Positions 6,632 to 14,613 are shown, counted from the stretch's first letter. The stretch: DNA of 38,571 nucleotides from Cohaesibacter sp. (GCA_025800145.1 JAOXSH010000022.1:1-38571), one strand, 5' to 3'. Numbers and translations are program-made. The notes: generated by a model from the sequence alone, not told the origin.

Positions 6632-7793
6632 GCAATTGGCTGTCTGGCATTAAGCGCATGGTTAGGTTTCGTGCCATGGCCATTGCGCCGCTCATATGAT
6701 AGATCTCGCCATTTTTCTGGGCGCGGGCAACGACTTTGCAGGCTCTTTCTTTGCGGGCCGTTTCATAAGCCAAGAGGGCCGTTTCAACAGGGCCGGAGAC
6801 TTCGCTGAGAGCGCGGGCCAGAATTTCTGCATCTTCCATGGCCATCACCGCGCCTTGGGCCATGAAAGGCAGCATAGCATGGGCAGCATCGCCCAAAAGA
6901 GCCACTTTGCCCTTTGTCCATGGCTGGGATGGATCGACACCGCACAGCGCCCATTTGAGCCAATTGTCACGCTCGGACAACAAGTGGCGCACTTCTTTTG
7001 GCCAGCGCGAAAAGCGCTGGTTCAGCCAAGCGGGATCGCCTTTTGTGTTCCAGCCTTCCTCGTTCCAGTCATCTTGCACAATGGCAACGATATTCATCAT
7101 ATGGCCGCCAATGAGCGGATAATGGACAAGGTGGGCCTTTGGGGCAATCCAGAGATTGACGTTGTGACGGTTGATGTGCTCGGTCACCATTTGCGAGGGC
7201 ATGGTGGTGCGCCATGCGGTTTTGCCGCTATAGGCGGGTGGGCTGTTGCCCATATAATCTGTGCGAATTTTGGACCAAACACCATCGGCTGCAATCAGGC
7301 CGTCGGCTTGCAAGGTGATGTTTTGGCTATTGGAGCCATCGGGATCTGTCTTTTCACAGATCACGGTTATGCCGGTTTCGGATTGGTCCAGATGGCGCAG
7401 CTGATGATAATCGAGAATGGTGATGTGGTTCAGCTCGCGCGCCCGCTCATAGAGTGCGCGTTGCATATCGCCCCTATGAATAACCATATAGGGGGCATTG
7501 TAGCGTTTGGTGATGTCTTTTGTTGCCAATTCAGACAGGAGGGAGCCTGACGTCCCACTTCTGATCTGAATGTGAGGGGGGATCACGGCCTGATCGTCAA
7601 GCTTGTCCCAGACATTCCAGCTTTTGAGAATGCCGGTTGCATTGGGGGAGATCTGAATGCCCGCACCGACTTCGCAAAGGGCTTTGCCACGCTCCAGCAC
7701 GGTGACATTGATGTTTCTCTTTGCCAGTGCAATTGCGGCTGATAGCCCACCGATACCACCGCCTGCAATGATGATAGAAAGGGATTTGCTCAT
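6579..7793 (-). CDS. FAD-dependent monooxygenase (salicylate/3-hydroxybenzoate hydroxylase-like)
   Basis: A group A flavin hydroxylase of 404 residues. The FAD motif is IIIAGGGIGGLSAAIALAKR. The ribose-binding Glu ends VTVLERG. The DG motif is LIAADGVWSKIR. The GD motif is KVALLGDAAHAMLPFMAQGA. Length and motif layout match salicylate 1-monooxygenase (NahG), 3-hydroxybenzoate 6-hydroxylase and related enzymes, which use NAD(P)H and O2 in the cytoplasm. The substrate cannot be fixed from sequence. A G-rich stretch (CAGGCGGG) lies 9-16 bases before the ATG. It stands downstream of the zinc-finger protein gene on the same strand, a neighbourhood seen in related genomes. Its 3' end overlaps the WYL gene. 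Confidence 0.9.
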   Translation of the reverse strand: MSKSLSIIIAGGGIGGLSAAIALAKRNINVTVLERGKALCEVGAGIQISPNATGILKSWNVWDKLDDQAVIPPHIQIRSGTSGSLLSELATKDITKRYNAPYMVIHRGDMQRALYERARELNHITILDYHQLRHLDQSETGITVICEKTDPDGSNSQNITLQADGLIAADGVWSKIRTDYMGNSPPAYSGKTAWRTTMPSQMVTEHINRHNVNLWIAPKAHLVHYPLIGGHMMNIVAIVQDDWNEEGWNTKGDPAWLNQRFSRWPKEVRHLLSERDNWLKWALCGVDPSQPWTKGKVALLGDAAHAMLPFMAQGAVMAMEDAEILARALSEVSGPVETALLAYETARKERACKVVARAQKNGEIYHMSGAMAMARNLTMRLMPDSQLLNQFDWIYRWTPDDVRF

Positions 7794-7970
7794 GTCACAT
7801 GCCCGCCTGCTGTCCCGTTGCTGAATGGGGTTTCGTAAAAGACAAGTCCTATATCAATCAAGCAGTTAAGAGCCAATGGCTCTTGTTGATTTTTAGATTC
7901 GTCTTTTGATTGGCGGACTATATCGCGTCTTTGCGCTTTGTGTCTTGATGAAACACAAACCAGATAAGAC

Positions 7971-8204
7971 TTATTTTTCAAGGCACCCGTTCGGTATGGT
8001 CTGGGTTTCTTCCAATTTGCCATTATATTTGTATAGTGTTGAACAATAAGGGCAAAGCACTTGGGTATCACCGCCCATATCCAGAAAAATATGTGGATGG
8101 TCCTGAGGAGGCGTGGCGCCCATGCATTTGAACTCTTTTACACCGATTTCAATGGAGGAGACACCTTCGTCATTCTTGAAGTGGGCAATTGCATGTCCGG
8201 CCAT
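7971..8204 (-). CDS. CHCC zinc-finger domain protein
   Basis: A 77-residue protein of the zf-CHCC family. Cys27 (EFKCMG), His36 or His38 (DHPHIFLDMG) and Cys51/Cys54 (VLCPYC) form the zinc site. The family is the bacterial relative of the mitochondrial complex I accessory subunit NDUFS6 and is widespread in Alphaproteobacteria. Its role there is taken to be respiratory-complex assembly, but that is by homology only. The ATG at 8204 has a weak AGAAAG upstream. A hairpin with perfect AAGAGCCA/TGGCTCTT arms lies downstream at 7868-7884. The gene is divergent from an alpha/beta hydrolase gene, with a family A repeat in the shared spacer. Confidence 0.9.
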   Translation of the reverse strand: MAGHAIAHFKNDEGVSSIEIGVKEFKCMGATPPQDHPHIFLDMGGDTQVLCPYCSTLYKYNGKLEETQTIPNGCLEK

Positions 8205-8346
8205 CTGGTCATACTTTCTGAGTTTCGATGCTCTTTGACGCCTTGCCTCTATGGCAGGCTTTGAACATAGTTGGTCTATGGATGGAGGGTCAGTCCATTG
8301 GGATTGTTTGTGACATTATAGGGTATCTTTTTCGAATCCTAGTCTC

Positions 8347-8399
8347 TAATACCAACGGCATGAAAGATTACCCCATATGACCGGATTTTATTGGCTTTT
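8347..8399 (+). repeat. Family A repeat, extended left-end copy
   Basis: It starts TAATACCAACGGCATGAAAG and continues through ATGACCGGATTTTATTGGC. This matches about 52 bases of the left end of the long element at 38311-38571 with few changes, then diverges. It is a partial copy lying in the spacer between the divergent zinc-finger and hydrolase genes, not against a stop codon. Confidence 0.85.
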
Positions 8400-8463
8400 G
8401 CTCTTTGCTCTGTCTCTCTATGCTGAATTGACTCCTCTTTAACATTTACGTTAGCGTAATAGA

Positions 8464-9216
8464 ATGACATATTTCACTTCCGACGGTCATAAGATCGCTT
8501 ATTTTGATGAAGGGCAGGGCGTTCCTGTTCTTCTGATTCATGGTTTTGCTTCCAGCAAGCTTGTAAACTGGGTGCATCCGGGATGGGTCAAATGTTTGAC
8601 CGAGGCGGGGTATCGCGTTGTTGCGCTGGATAATCGCGGGCATGGTGATAGCGCTAAATTATATGACCCTGCGCTTTATTCTTCTCCCATTATGGCTGAG
8701 GATGCCAAAAATCTGTTGGATCATTTGGGAATCGATCAGGCCTATGTGATGGGCTATTCCATGGGCGCGCGCATTTCTGCTTTTTTGAGCCTGTCCTATC
8801 CAGAACGGGTAAAACGGGTTGTGTTTGGCGGTCTTGGCGGTGGCATGATCCATGGCACGGGTGATCCCAATCCAATTATCAGCGCTTTGGAAGCCGACGA
8901 TCCGGCCAGTATCAAGCATGTGACGGGCAAGGCCTTTCGCACCTTTGCCGATCAGACGGGCAGCGATCGTCTGGCCTTGGCCGCCTGCATGAAATCGGCA
9001 CGGCAGAAAATCACCGTTGAGGAATTGTCGCAGTTGGCAACGCCTGCTCTTGTTGCGGTTGGCACGCGCGATGTTATTTCGGGCAAAGCCTCTGAACTGG
9101 CGGATATTTTGCCCCATGGGGAGGCTGTTGATATTCCCGGGCGGGATCATATGGTTGCTGTTGGGGACAAGGTTTATAAGCAGGCCGTTTTGGAGTTTTT
9201 TGCTCGCGATCATTAG
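8464..9216 (+). CDS. Alpha/beta hydrolase
   Basis: A 250-residue alpha/beta-fold hydrolase. The oxyanion-hole motif is LLIHGFASS. The nucleophile elbow GYSMGAR places Ser99. The likely acid is Asp203 (VGTRDVISG) and the base His229 (GRDHMVAVGD), a complete Ser-Asp-His triad. No signal peptide is present. Substrate is unknown; such enzymes cleave esters, lactones or carbon-carbon bonds in catabolic pathways. There is no good ribosome binding site before the ATG. A second hydrolase gene follows after 28 bases, and the spacer contains a family B repeat. The TAG stop is the first codon of that repeat. Confidence 0.9.
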   Translation: MTYFTSDGHKIAYFDEGQGVPVLLIHGFASSKLVNWVHPGWVKCLTEAGYRVVALDNRGHGDSAKLYDPALYSSPIMAEDAKNLLDHLGIDQAYVMGYSMGARISAFLSLSYPERVKRVVFGGLGGGMIHGTGDPNPIISALEADDPASIKHVTGKAFRTFADQTGSDRLALAACMKSARQKITVEELSQLATPALVAVGTRDVISGKASELADILPHGEAVDIPGRDHMVAVGDKVYKQAVLEFFARDH

Positions 9217-9230
9217 GACGTAGACTCATA
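9214..9230 (+). repeat. Family B repeat containing a gene stop codon
   Basis: TAGGACGTAGACTCATA begins exactly at the TAG stop of the upstream hydrolase gene. It is identical over 17 bases to the arms of the hairpin at 10160-10206. Confidence 0.85.
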
Positions 9231-9244
9231 CAAAGGAATGACAG

Positions 9245-10111
9245 ATGGCACAGACAGTTCTGTTTGAAGGGGCACAAGGCAATCGGCTGGTTGCTGATCT
9301 TCGTGGCGTGTCTGGTCAAGTTGTTATTCTTTTGCATGGTGGGGGGCAAACCCGCTATTCGTGGAAAGGCTCGGCGCAAAAGCTGGCTGATTGCGGGTTG
9401 CGGGCCTTTACCATGGATTTGCGTGGCCATGGGGAGAGTGACTGGCTGGAAAATGGCCATTATCGTTTCTCTGATTATGGGGCAGATGCGGCGGCTGTCT
9501 TTCAGCAAATTGCAGTGCGATATGGGCAAAAACCCATTGCAGTTGGCGCGTCTTTAGGGGGAATTTCTTCTCTCTTGGCGGAAGGAGAGGCGCCGCTTTC
9601 CTTGTTGGCGGGTTTGGTTCTTGTGGATATCACGCCAAGAATGGATCCCGGTGGGGTGAACAAGATCCTGTCTTTCATGGGTGACAAAATCCATGATGGA
9701 TTTGCTTCTATTGAGGAAGCAGCTGAGGCTGTGGCGCGCTATTTGCCGCATCGTTCCAAGCCGAAATCTTTGGATGGATTGCGCAAAAATTTGCGTCAGG
9801 GCGAGGATGGGCGCTATCGCTGGCATTGGGATCCACGCTTTTTGGATGGGCCTTATAGTGTGCATAGCGATCATGAGGAAAGCGAGCGACGTTTGCTCTC
9901 TGCAACGCGCAATTTGCGGGTTCCCGTGCAATTGGTGCGTGGTGGCCAATCAGAATTGGTGAGCAAGGCCCATGTTGATGAATTTATTCAGATGGTGCCC
10001 CATGCGCTTTATTATGATGTGAGTGAAGCGGGCCATATGGTGGCTGGCGACAAGAATGATATTTTTTGTGATGCAGTTCTCTCATTCCTCGCCCATATTG
10101 AGGTGGTTTGA
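9245..10111 (+). CDS. Alpha/beta hydrolase (peroxidase/esterase type)
   Basis: A 288-residue alpha/beta hydrolase. HGGGQTRYSW forms the oxyanion hole. Ser103 sits in GASLGGIS. The base is the His of VSEAGHMVAGD near the C-terminus. The cap region includes GRYRWHWDPRFLDGP, a motif common in the chloroperoxidase/lactonase-like subgroup found in actinobacteria and Alphaproteobacteria. It is cytoplasmic, with no leader. AAAGGAATG stands before the ATG. Together with the preceding hydrolase it probably forms a two-gene unit. It converges on the enoyl-CoA hydratase gene across a perfect 21-bp inverted repeat. Confidence 0.9.
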   Translation: MAQTVLFEGAQGNRLVADLRGVSGQVVILLHGGGQTRYSWKGSAQKLADCGLRAFTMDLRGHGESDWLENGHYRFSDYGADAAAVFQQIAVRYGQKPIAVGASLGGISSLLAEGEAPLSLLAGLVLVDITPRMDPGGVNKILSFMGDKIHDGFASIEEAAEAVARYLPHRSKPKSLDGLRKNLRQGEDGRYRWHWDPRFLDGPYSVHSDHEESERRLLSATRNLRVPVQLVRGGQSELVSKAHVDEFIQMVPHALYYDVSEAGHMVAGDKNDIFCDAVLSFLAHIEVV

Positions 10112-10159
10112 GCGCCTCAATTCTATGCCTCTTTCTTTTATGGCTGTATGATGCAGGAT

Positions 10160-10206
10160 TAGGACGTAGACTCATAAATGCATCACATTTATGAGTCTAC
10201 GTCCTA
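10160..10206. repeat. Family B perfect inverted repeat (hairpin)
   Basis: Two family B copies face each other. The arm at 10160-10180 (TAGGACGTAGACTCATAAAT plus G) is the exact reverse complement of 10186-10206, with a 5-base loop (CATCA). The right arm includes the TAG stop of the convergent enoyl-CoA hydratase gene. A 21-bp perfect stem between convergent genes could end transcription both ways, although there is no T-run. Confidence 0.9.
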
Positions 10207-11016
10207 GTGTCCTGTGAAAATTGGTTTTCTTTTTTCCATGAAAGCCTTGCGTCCTTCTGCATAATCCTTGCTGTCAAAACAGGCCGATGCCATGGCTTTT
10301 AGCTCTTGCATGGTCCTTTCATCGCTTTGTTCGGTGACGCAATTGATACTCGCTTTATGATATTGGGCGCTTAATGGGGCGAGTGTTGCAATTTTTTGGC
10401 AATAATCGCTGGCTTGTTGATCAAAGCTTTCATCAGCAAAAAGGTCATTGAGAAAGCCGATCCTCTTGGCTTGCTGCGCGTCATATACTTTGGCTGTGAG
10501 ATAGAGTTCCTTGGCATTGGCCGGGCCAACCAGATGGACAATATCTGCAATTGCCTCGGTCGGATAGCCAATGCCCAGTTTTCCGGCTGGAATGCCAAAT
10601 TTGCCCGAGGCATTGGACAGGCGCAGATCACAGGCGGCAGCCAGACCAAAGCCGCCGCCCATACAAAAGCCTTTGATCAGGGCAAGGGTTGGCTTTTTTG
10701 TCTTGCGAATGGCGTGATAGGCTTTTGCATTCATATCATCATAAAATGTGGCACTTTTCGTATCGCCGCGCACCTGATCAAATTCAGAAATATCCGCGCC
10801 AGAGACAAAAGCTGTGTCCTTTGCCCCTGTGATGACAATGAGATGGATATCAGGGTTTTTATCAAGCTTAGCTATTGCATTGGGAATGGCGCGCCACATA
10901 TCCAAAGACATGGCATTTCGCTTTGTGGGATTGTTGATGACAAGGCGGCCAATTTTGCCTTCTTGCTCGATCAAGATTTTGTCAGTGAGGCCATTGGGAT
11001 TTTGGGTGTTGGGCAT
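10204..11016 (-). CDS. Enoyl-CoA hydratase/isomerase family protein
   Basis: A crotonase-fold protein of 270 residues. The oxyanion-hole segments are GAKDTAFVSGADISEF and KGFCMGGGFGLAAACDLRL. The family acts on acyl-CoA thioesters. The catalytic position that is Glu in hydratases falls in FGIPAGKLGIGYP, where a Pro/Ala pair is present in place of the usual Glu, so isomerase, hydrolase or decarboxylase activity is as likely as hydration. The ATG at 11016 fits the domain; a longer frame to 11196 would cross the cysE promoter. The spacer to the divergent cysE gene is 164 bases. Its TAG stop lies in the family B hairpin. Confidence 0.88.
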   Translation of the reverse strand: MPNTQNPNGLTDKILIEQEGKIGRLVINNPTKRNAMSLDMWRAIPNAIAKLDKNPDIHLIVITGAKDTAFVSGADISEFDQVRGDTKSATFYDDMNAKAYHAIRKTKKPTLALIKGFCMGGGFGLAAACDLRLSNASGKFGIPAGKLGIGYPTEAIADIVHLVGPANAKELYLTAKVYDAQQAKRIGFLNDLFADESFDQQASDYCQKIATLAPLSAQYHKASINCVTEQSDERTMQELKAMASACFDSKDYAEGRKAFMEKRKPIFTGH

Positions 11017-11180
11017 GGATATGGTAGTCTTTTGGCAAGAGAAGCGGGATTGCGGGCGCTGTGCTTTGACATTCGCTTCATTGTTAGGCAAAAAGATCGG
11101 CGATTGAAAGTCAGGATATAGGATAAGAGACCCTCGGTTCCGATACCGGGCTTTTGAGATGACTGGAAGGTAAAACAGAT

Positions 11181-12014
11181 ATGGCAACTGGACCATTGCA
11201 GCGAGTACGGGATGAAGAATTGCAGGTGGTGGATCCTGTCTGGCATCGTATCCGGCAGGAGGCCGAGGCTGTTGTGCGGGCTGAACCGGCTCTGAGCAGT
11301 TTTATTTTTTCGACCATTCTCAGCCACCGCCGATTGGAAAATGCTGTTATCCATCGCATCGTTGATCGGCTGCATAATCCTGCGCTGGATTCGGAAGTGA
11401 TCCGGCAAGCCTATCGCGAAGCGATTGAGCATGATGCTTTTATTGCAACGGCTTTGCGGGCAGATATTATGGCTGTTGCAGACCGGGATCCGGCTTGTGA
11501 TCGCTTTTTGGATCCGCTGCTTTATTTTAAAGGCTTTCAGGCCATCCAGACCCATCGTCTTGCTCATTGGCTTTGGATGAATGGCCGTCAGGATTTTGCG
11601 CTTTATCTGCAATCTGTCATTTCCGAAGTGTTTCAGGTGGATATTCATCCGCAAGTGCGGGCTGGCAAGGGTGTTTTCCTTGATCATGCTACGGGTGTCG
11701 TGATTGGGGGAACGGCCGTTCTGGAAGATGATGTTTCCATTTTGCAGGGTGTGACTTTGGGCGGTACAGGTAAGGAAGGCGGAGATCGTCATCCTAAAAT
11801 TCGCCGTGGTGTCTTGATTGGTGCTGGAGCAAAAGTGCTTGGCAATATCGAGATTGGCCATTGCTCGCGTGTGGCGTCCGGCTCGGTTGTGCTCAAGGAT
11901 GTGCCACCTAACAGTACGGTTGCCGGTGTGCCTGCCAAAATTGTCGGGCGGGCTGGATGTGATGAGCCTTCGCGCAGCATGAACCAGATGCTGAGCGAAG
12001 GAGAAGGCATCTGA
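11181..12014 (+). CDS. cysE: Serine O-acetyltransferase
   Basis: CysE makes O-acetylserine from serine and acetyl-CoA, the first step of cysteine synthesis. The N-terminal helical domain (LSSFIFSTILSHRRLENAVI) is followed by a left-handed beta-helix of hexapeptide repeats (VFLDHATGVVIGGTAVLEDD, then VTLGGTGKEGGDRHPKI). DHATGVVIG and GGDRHPKI carry the catalytic Asp/His and acetyl-CoA contacts. The length (277 residues) is usual. The C-terminal Ser/Met-rich tail ends in GEGI, similar to the Ile-ending tail by which CysE docks into CysK. An AAGG motif precedes the ATG. A DUF3126 gene follows, as in many Hyphomicrobiales. Confidence 0.96.
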   Translation: MATGPLQRVRDEELQVVDPVWHRIRQEAEAVVRAEPALSSFIFSTILSHRRLENAVIHRIVDRLHNPALDSEVIRQAYREAIEHDAFIATALRADIMAVADRDPACDRFLDPLLYFKGFQAIQTHRLAHWLWMNGRQDFALYLQSVISEVFQVDIHPQVRAGKGVFLDHATGVVIGGTAVLEDDVSILQGVTLGGTGKEGGDRHPKIRRGVLIGAGAKVLGNIEIGHCSRVASGSVVLKDVPPNSTVAGVPAKIVGRAGCDEPSRSMNQMLSEGEGI

Positions 12015-12176
12015 TCATCAGACTTTTGGGTTGCCTGCTTGTCAAATGGATGTGAATCTGGTGCTGTGAAGAGGAAATGGTGGGTGCTTTAAAAAGCTGC
12101 TTTACTCTTTTGCGGTGCTGTGCCACTCACCAGCGCTATATTGACAGGCTGAACTCTCGGGCTGTTGTGATTTTGC

Positions 12177-12183
12177 AAGGAGG
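12177..12183 (+). promoter_or_regulatory. Strong ribosome binding site before a TTG start
   Basis: AAGGAGG stands 5 bases before the TTG at 12189. It fixes that rare codon as the start of the DUF3126 gene, since no ATG is nearby in frame. Confidence 0.8.
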
Positions 12184-12188
12184 CAAAT

Positions 12189-12407
12189 TTGGATAAGACA
12201 GAGCTGAATAAATTGCAAACCTATATGCGCCGTGCGTTGCAGTCTCCAAATCTGGAAGTGCGCGCCCGGCCTCGCAAGGATGACAGCGCCGAGGTTTATG
12301 TGGCAGACGAATTTGTCGGTGTTCTCTTCAAAGATGATGAGGATGATGACGATCTGTCCTATAATTTTAGCATGGCTATTTTGGATTATGATCTGGATGA
12401 CGCTTAA
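12189..12407 (+). CDS. DUF3126 family protein
   Basis: A 72-residue acidic protein that matches DUF3126: DKTELNKLQTYMRRALQS at the start, VYVADEFVGVLFKDDEDDDD, then the end FSMAILDYDLDD. The family is restricted to Alphaproteobacteria and its function is unknown. It starts with TTG, supported by AAGGAGG 5 bases before. It stands 174 bases after cysE and is followed by a strong intrinsic terminator, so it may be transcribed alone or with cysE. The run of Asp/Glu near residues 48-55 is usual for the family. Confidence 0.9.
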   Translation: MDKTELNKLQTYMRRALQSPNLEVRARPRKDDSAEVYVADEFVGVLFKDDEDDDDLSYNFSMAILDYDLDDA

Positions 12408-12428
12408 AGAGCTGCCCGACCATTAACA

Positions 12429-12468
12429 AAAAAAGCGCCTGAAATCTGCTGGTTTCAGGCGCTTTTTT
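12429..12468 (+). terminator. Rho-independent terminator
   Basis: AAAAAAGCGCCTGAAA and TTTCAGGCGCTTTTTT are perfectly complementary around an 8-base loop. It ends the cysE-DUF3126 transcript. Confidence 0.95.
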
Positions 12469-12497
12469 GTTCTGTCTTTTCATCGTGAGAGCCTGTC

Positions 12498-12514
12498 TTA
12501 TGCCGTTGGTCTTA
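12498..12514 (-). repeat. Family A repeat containing a gene stop codon
   Basis: The minus strand reads TAAGACCAACGGCATAA. The TAA (12512-12514) is the stop of the upstream minus-strand membrane protein gene. The copy is short and carries one change from the core (G for T after TAA). Confidence 0.8.
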
Positions 12515-13213
12515 TTCGATGATCATAGTGTTGAGCATTTTTTGCGTTGTTGCATCAATTTCGCGCCAGTTTTCCAGCATGTTCATACGAAAGCGATAGC
12601 TGGCTTGCAGGCCGTTTTTAAGCAGGATTTCGCGCAGGCAAATGGTTGGCACTTGCTCTTGTGGTTGGAAACAGCGCACGACATAGGGTGGATTTTCATC
12701 TGGTTTGAAATAGACAATTTCGCCGGCATAGCTTGATGTTTCATCCATTTTGAAGCCAATCAGGCCCGCCGCGCCCTGTTTTGGGCTGCCAATGAAATGC
12801 TGGCTATAGACAGAATAAAGACGTTCTGACGAGGAAATGTGTTTTTGGGGGCTGGAGAGGCGCACAAAGACCAGTTTGGACATGTCGGATATGTCTGTGA
12901 AAGCCAGCTGATTGTCCAGATTATAGCCTTGCAGGCTTGGCCAGTGAAAAAACAGATCGAGACTGTTTTGGGGTTCGCTGGTCCGCTGGCTATCCTGGCG
13001 GATCATATTTTGCGGCATGACAAGGCTTTCGCCCACCAGATTGATGATGATGGGGTCGGTGTTGCTTGTATAGGTGTTATGGCCGAGCAAGCCTTCGCTA
13101 TGGCGGAACAAACGGCTGGCGATGAATAGAATGCTAATCGCGATCAGGCCAAAAACGAGGATGAAAAAGATCCATCTATGGGGAGGCTGGGGATCTCTCA
13201 ATCCGTTCGTCAT
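12512..13213 (-). CDS. Membrane-anchored protein, unknown
   Basis: A 233-residue protein. One N-terminal membrane helix (WIFFILVFGLIAISILFIAS) is followed by about 195 residues predicted to lie outside the cytoplasm. The soluble part has two Cys near the C-terminus (VVRCFQPQEQVPTICLREI) that could form a disulfide. No domain is recognised. Similar anchored proteins occur near cysE in related genomes as far as I know, but this needs a search. It converges on the cysE-DUF3126 unit and is divergent from a small membrane protein. The stop is TAA in a family A repeat. Confidence 0.7.
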   Translation of the reverse strand: MTNGLRDPQPPHRWIFFILVFGLIAISILFIASRLFRHSEGLLGHNTYTSNTDPIIINLVGESLVMPQNMIRQDSQRTSEPQNSLDLFFHWPSLQGYNLDNQLAFTDISDMSKLVFVRLSSPQKHISSSERLYSVYSQHFIGSPKQGAAGLIGFKMDETSSYAGEIVYFKPDENPPYVVRCFQPQEQVPTICLREILLKNGLQASYRFRMNMLENWREIDATTQKMLNTMIIE

Positions 13214-13417
13214 TGATTGCCGGTCCTGTCTGATTTCATTGTGTCTTGTTTATGGGTGATGGCTGGCATGTCGGTTTCAGATCTACCCCATCATTCTCTT
13301 TTCTAGTCTTAACAGAAAGTGAATGAAATGGCATAGCCTTTGCATTTTATCCAAATATAGACTTGCTTGTGTCAGTTTGGCACAAATGTCCGCCTTGTAA
13401 TGCGTGAAGGACAGAAA

Positions 13418-13747
13418 ATGGGACAGGATATGTTTGCTTTTGTGTATGCCAGTTGTATCGGCTTTGTATGTGCCGGTATTTTGGGGAGCGTTTATCAGCT
13501 GATTTCTGCGCGTCCGGTCCGGTTTGTGGTGTCGGTTGAAAGCTGGCTCAGTGCCTTTGCGTCCATTCTGCTTTGTGTGTTTGCCGGGCCCTTTATCATT
13601 ATGCGCAATGCCTTGCGTGGGCGCAGGATTGAGCATCGTCCCATTGGTTGGCTGTTTGGGTCTTCTGCGATTGCTGGTGTCTGGAGTGCCTGTTCCGGTA
13701 TCCTTGTTCTCAATGTGATTCTGGCAGCGGTGAATATTGTTGGATGA
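13418..13747 (+). CDS. Small multi-pass membrane protein (DUF6949-like)
   Basis: A 109-residue protein with about three hydrophobic helices (MFAFVYASCIGFVCAGILGS, then the segment around WLSAFASILLCVFAGPFII, and AGVWSACSGILVLNVILAAV). It seems to match a small membrane family listed as DUF6949 in Hyphomicrobiales; I am only moderately sure of this. The ATG at 13418 has AAGGA 7 bases upstream, which favours it over the upstream GTG. It stands 32 bases before the gamma-carbonic anhydrase gene and is likely co-transcribed. Confidence 0.7.
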   Translation: MGQDMFAFVYASCIGFVCAGILGSVYQLISARPVRFVVSVESWLSAFASILLCVFAGPFIIMRNALRGRRIEHRPIGWLFGSSAIAGVWSACSGILVLNVILAAVNIVG

Positions 13748-13779
13748 TGGACAGGGTGTGAAGAAGAGGGGGACGTGTC

Positions 13780-14322
13780 ATGGCTTTGTATCAATTGGAT
13801 GGGGAAGCGCCAAACTTGGCAAAAGATGGCCAGTGCTGGGTTGCGCCAACGGCCAGTCTGATTGGCAAGGTGGTGCTTGAGGTTGATGCCAGTGTCTGGT
13901 TTGGTGCTGTGTTGCGCGGGGATAATGAAGTGCTGCATATCGGGCAGCGCAGCAATATTCAGGAAGGCTGCACCTTGCATACGGATATGGGCTATCCTTT
14001 GACAATCGGGCAGGATTGCACGATAGGACATAATGTCATCCTGCATGGGTGTGAAATTGGTGATAATACGCTGATTGGTATGGGGGCGGTTGTCCTGAAT
14101 GGTGCCAAGATTGGCAAAAATTGCCTGATTGGTGCCAAGGCTCTGATTCCGGAAGGTAAAGTGATCCCGGATAATTCTCTTGTTATGGGGATGCCGGGCA
14201 AGGTGGTGCGTGAATTGGATGAGGATGCCATTAAGGGCTTGACCAAATCTGCCGCGCATTATGTTGAAAATTGGCAACGATATGCCAAAGGTCTTGTCAA
14301 GATTGAGGAGGCTGGGTCCTAG
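13780..14322 (+). CDS. Gamma-carbonic anhydrase family protein (YrdA-like)
   Basis: A 180-residue left-handed beta-helix protein. Typical motifs are [47 protein letters not shown] and the end [12 protein letters not shown]. His residues in TLHTD, IGHN and LHGC are in the positions of the three zinc ligands. The family includes active gamma-carbonic anhydrases and the homologous proteins of mitochondrial complex I, but most bacterial members have no measured activity. GAAGAGGGGGA stands before the ATG. The TAG stop overlaps the first base pair of the family C repeat. Confidence 0.93.
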   Translation: MALYQLDGEAPNLAKDGQCWVAPTASLIGKVVLEVDASVWFGAVLRGDNEVLHIGQRSNIQEGCTLHTDMGYPLTIGQDCTIGHNVILHGCEIGDNTLIGMGAVVLNGAKIGKNCLIGAKALIPEGKVIPDNSLVMGMPGKVVRELDEDAIKGLTKSAAHYVENWQRYAKGLVKIEEAGS

Positions 14323-14422
14323 AGCATTTGAATCAACACGTCGTTATTCAAAATGCTCTCGTCTTTGTTTCTAAGCATATTTTTGTTCGAAAACCGCACG
14401 CACTTTTCGAAAAATATGCTCT
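14321..14422. repeat. Family C: two-hairpin Hyphomicrobiales-type palindromic repeat
   Basis: Hairpin 1 pairs AGAGCATTTGAAT (14321-14333) with ATTCAAAATGCTCT (14346-14359). Hairpin 2 pairs AGCATATTTTTGTTCGAAAA (14374-14393) with TTTTCGAAAAATATGCT (14404-14420) around CCGCACGCAC. The AAAACCG-CACGCACTTTT centre flanked by complementary arms is the pattern of the dispersed repeats common in Brucella, Rhizobium and relatives. Its first bases are shared with the TAG stop of the gamma-carbonic anhydrase-like gene. Confidence 0.8.
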
Positions 14423-14430
14423 CGTGGGGA

Positions 14431-14450
14431 CTTTTATGCCGTTGGTATTA
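14431..14450 (-). repeat. Family A repeat
   Basis: The plus strand reads CTTTTATGCCGTTGGTATTA, which on the minus strand begins TAATACCAACGGCATAAAAG. It lies directly after the family C repeat and is not next to a stop codon. Confidence 0.85.
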
Positions 14451-14481
14451 TTTTCTCATATGAGAGTATGAGAAAGGGAGC

Positions 14482-14507
14482 GGGCCAGTCGTGGGGACGA
14501 CTGGCCC
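14482..14507. other. Perfect 11-bp hairpin
   Basis: GGGCCAGTCGT and ACGACTGGCCC are exact reverse complements around GGGG. There is no T-run on either side. It may be part of the repeat-rich spacer or a processing site for one of the convergent transcripts. Confidence 0.6.
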
Positions 14508-14613
14508 TATGACCTGACAATAACGGACGGGTTATGGGACATGTCAGGCCAATTCCTGAAAGCGAGCTGTGCTTTAGGAGGAAGGTGACACCCAAAAGAG
14601 GGTGTTGGGGATG

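Noticed and set aside
7790..8071. A 93-residue minus-strand frame ending at the monooxygenase start
   Set aside because: It overlaps the CHCC zinc-finger gene in another frame and has no family features; the zinc-finger frame is convincing.
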